Of a stretch of DNA of 64,000 nucleotides, positions 63,501 through 64,000 are shown in pieces. This DNA comes from Paramacrobiotus metropolitanus (taxonomy: Eukaryota > Tardigrada > Eutardigrada > Parachela > Macrobiotidae), in assembly GCF_019649055.1 (NCBI RefSeq), contig NW_026570226.1, positions 2,108,001-2,172,000 on the forward strand. Reading direction: 5' to 3'. Under the pieces are notes generated by a model. It was given only the letters and a program-made list of their open reading frames with translations, was not told the origin of the DNA and searched no databases. The position numbers were made by a program, and so were the translations under genes. Within the stretch, counting starts at the first letter, position 1. The number at the start of each line of letters is the position of its first letter.

Positions 63501-64000
63501 AAACAAGATGAAAAACTGACGCGTACGCGTTTCCGTCTTTTGCCTTATGTTGTGATGTGATGTGCGTTTGCAAAAGTGACGATCTATGTTGAGGAATGTG
63601 TAATCAGTACAGTTCTAAATTCGCGATGATGTCAATCATTTTCCTTGATGCGTTTGTTATGCATTCTTTTGAAACTGCCCGCTGCTGTGCACAATAAAAA
63701 TTCCGGAATGTTCATATTTAATCTAAGGGCATCTTTAATCTGGTTATTCTTTATTCATATATGGGTTATAAATTATTAGAGACCGTCAGAAATAATCAAG
63801 CTTGATTTCACGCAATTTTTCTCACTGGTTTTATATAATATTTTTTTATGGTCGCCTTTAATTTTCAAATTTCATGGCTTGCACGTGAAGTTCCCAACTT
63901 TGATTTGTTTTTGCAGGATTAATGTTCACTACCAGCGATTCAAATCGCAACAGCTCCAACAACAGCAGAAATCTTACCAACAGTTACCCTCTGTTGCCGT
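48546..64000 (+). CDS. PARD3: PAR-3 / Bazooka polarity scaffold, 5' part
   Basis: Organises the apical PAR complex with PAR-6 and aPKC. Eleven exons in the window: 48546-48665, 53579-53683, 54743-55001, 55071-55249, 55888-56273, 57767-58122, 59362-59852, 61191-61595, 61746-61831, 62296-62961, 63917-64000 (continues), about 1045 residues. The N-terminal oligomerisation domain CR1 (MKVIVRFEDTRITVPCG ... SILDFSDQIGAVVDDREQIIAVFDE) is spread over exons 1-3. RWSTAAAVYG follows. PDZ1 spans exons 5-6, PDZ2 exons 6-7 (GPEGLGFTVTTRD), PDZ3 exons 7-8 (LQDSGSAGLGIRVKG ... NQDAMETLRKAM). The aPKC-binding CR3 motif FARQSMSEKR is intact, with the phospho-serine at residue 810. RGCNESFRVAVDRSYD matches the family. 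Proline-rich SH3-type sites are present (TPPPLPPKPKLP, SPPKPPRLY). The last exon is Gln-rich. Confidence 0.96.
48666..53578 (+). other. PAR-3 intron 1 (4913 bp)
   Basis: By far the largest intron in the window. It starts with a (TA)n tract (about 48682-48715). It includes TACGAGTA (48721-48728) and TACAGTAC (50720-50727). Frames such as 51634-51924 (minus) and 51819-52079 (plus) lack recognisable motifs. I see no nested gene; long first introns of this kind often carry enhancers. Confidence 0.7.
48682..48715. repeat. (TA)n simple repeat
   Basis: Almost pure AT dinucleotide tract just after the PAR-3 exon 1 donor. Confidence 0.85.
53684..54742 (+). other. PAR-3 intron 2 (1059 bp)
   Basis: Ends with an overlapping pair of the window's two octamers (TACGAGTA 54710-54717 and GTACTGTA 54715-54722), 20-33 bp before the acceptor. 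No gene seen. Confidence 0.75.
55250..55887 (+). other. PAR-3 intron 4 (638 bp)
   Basis: No other content recognised. Confidence 0.75.
56274..57766 (+). other. PAR-3 intron 5 (1493 bp), interrupts PDZ1
   Basis: Includes a purine-rich AAAACCGGAAAA-type stretch around 56816-56862. Short frames have no recognisable content. Confidence 0.75.
58123..59361 (+). other. PAR-3 intron 6 (1239 bp)
   Basis: Contains a 104-codon minus-strand frame (58830-59144) that I could not match to a known protein; not called as a gene. Confidence 0.7.
59935..60501. mobile_element. 563-bp TIR element with TA target duplication, in PAR-3 intron 7
   Basis: The first 75 bp (59937-60011) and last 75 bp (60425-60499) are inverted repeats with only two mismatches, both beginning CTGTAGTGGCTCGCACATCT when read inward. 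TA dinucleotides flank both ends (59935-59936, 60500-60501). TA duplication and long TIRs fit a non-autonomous Tc1/mariner-type element. The interior has no transposase-like frame; the frame at 60332-60562 is partly TIR sequence. The near-identity of the TIRs suggests a recent insertion. Confidence 0.88.
60502..61190 (+). other. PAR-3 intron 7 right of the element
   Basis: No other feature recognised. Confidence 0.65.
61832..62295 (+). other. PAR-3 intron 9 (464 bp)
   Basis: No other feature recognised. Confidence 0.75.
62962..63916 (+). other. PAR-3 intron 10 (955 bp)
   Basis: No gene or structured repeat recognised. Confidence 0.75.

Overview
This is eukaryotic nuclear DNA from an invertebrate animal. 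Genes are split by GT-AG introns from about 50 bp to 4.9 kb. Moderate GC, metazoan scaffold proteins (MAGI, PAR-3), a Wnt acyltransferase (porcupine) and a secreted CLIP-domain serine protease homologue point to an ecdysozoan, most likely a panarthropod. Intact DNA polymerase lambda and L-gulonolactone oxidase argue against a fly-like insect or a nematode. A tardigrade, crustacean or chelicerate would fit; I cannot place it further from sequence alone.

Layout, left to right: the 3' part of a MAGI scaffold gene (+); a small intronless glycine-zipper membrane protein (-); a transposon-like spacer with a short TTA-flanked inverted-repeat element, a fold-back and a 5S rRNA-like relic (-); DNA polymerase lambda (-); a CLIP-domain serine protease homologue with a lost catalytic serine (+), tail to tail with porcupine (-); mitochondrial initiation factor 3 (-), head to head with cytosolic methionyl-tRNA synthetase (+); lysophosphatidic/histidine acid phosphatase ACP6 (+); an unrecognised four-pass membrane protein (-); proteasome deubiquitinase PSMD14/Rpn11 (-), head to head with the mitochondrial twin-CX9C protein CMC1 (+); L-gulonolactone oxidase (+); tRNA-Trp (+); CoA synthase (+); and the 5' eleven exons of PAR-3/Bazooka (+), running off the right edge.

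Most genes are conserved housekeeping or cell-biology genes, reconstructed here exon by exon; splice phases agree at every junction given. There is no operon-like functional grouping. Two PDZ polarity scaffolds that belong to the same junctional network (MAGI and PAR-3) do sit at the two ends of the window.

The least explained material is non-coding: a 162-164 bp TTA-flanked element in two copies; a 563 bp element with 75 bp terminal inverted repeats and TA flanks in a PAR-3 intron; a perfect 16-bp-stem hairpin in a GULO intron; a shortened 5S-like sequence; and two octamers (GTACTGTA and TACTCGTA, either strand) that recur far more than chance and almost only outside exons. I did not find a clearly new multi-gene system.
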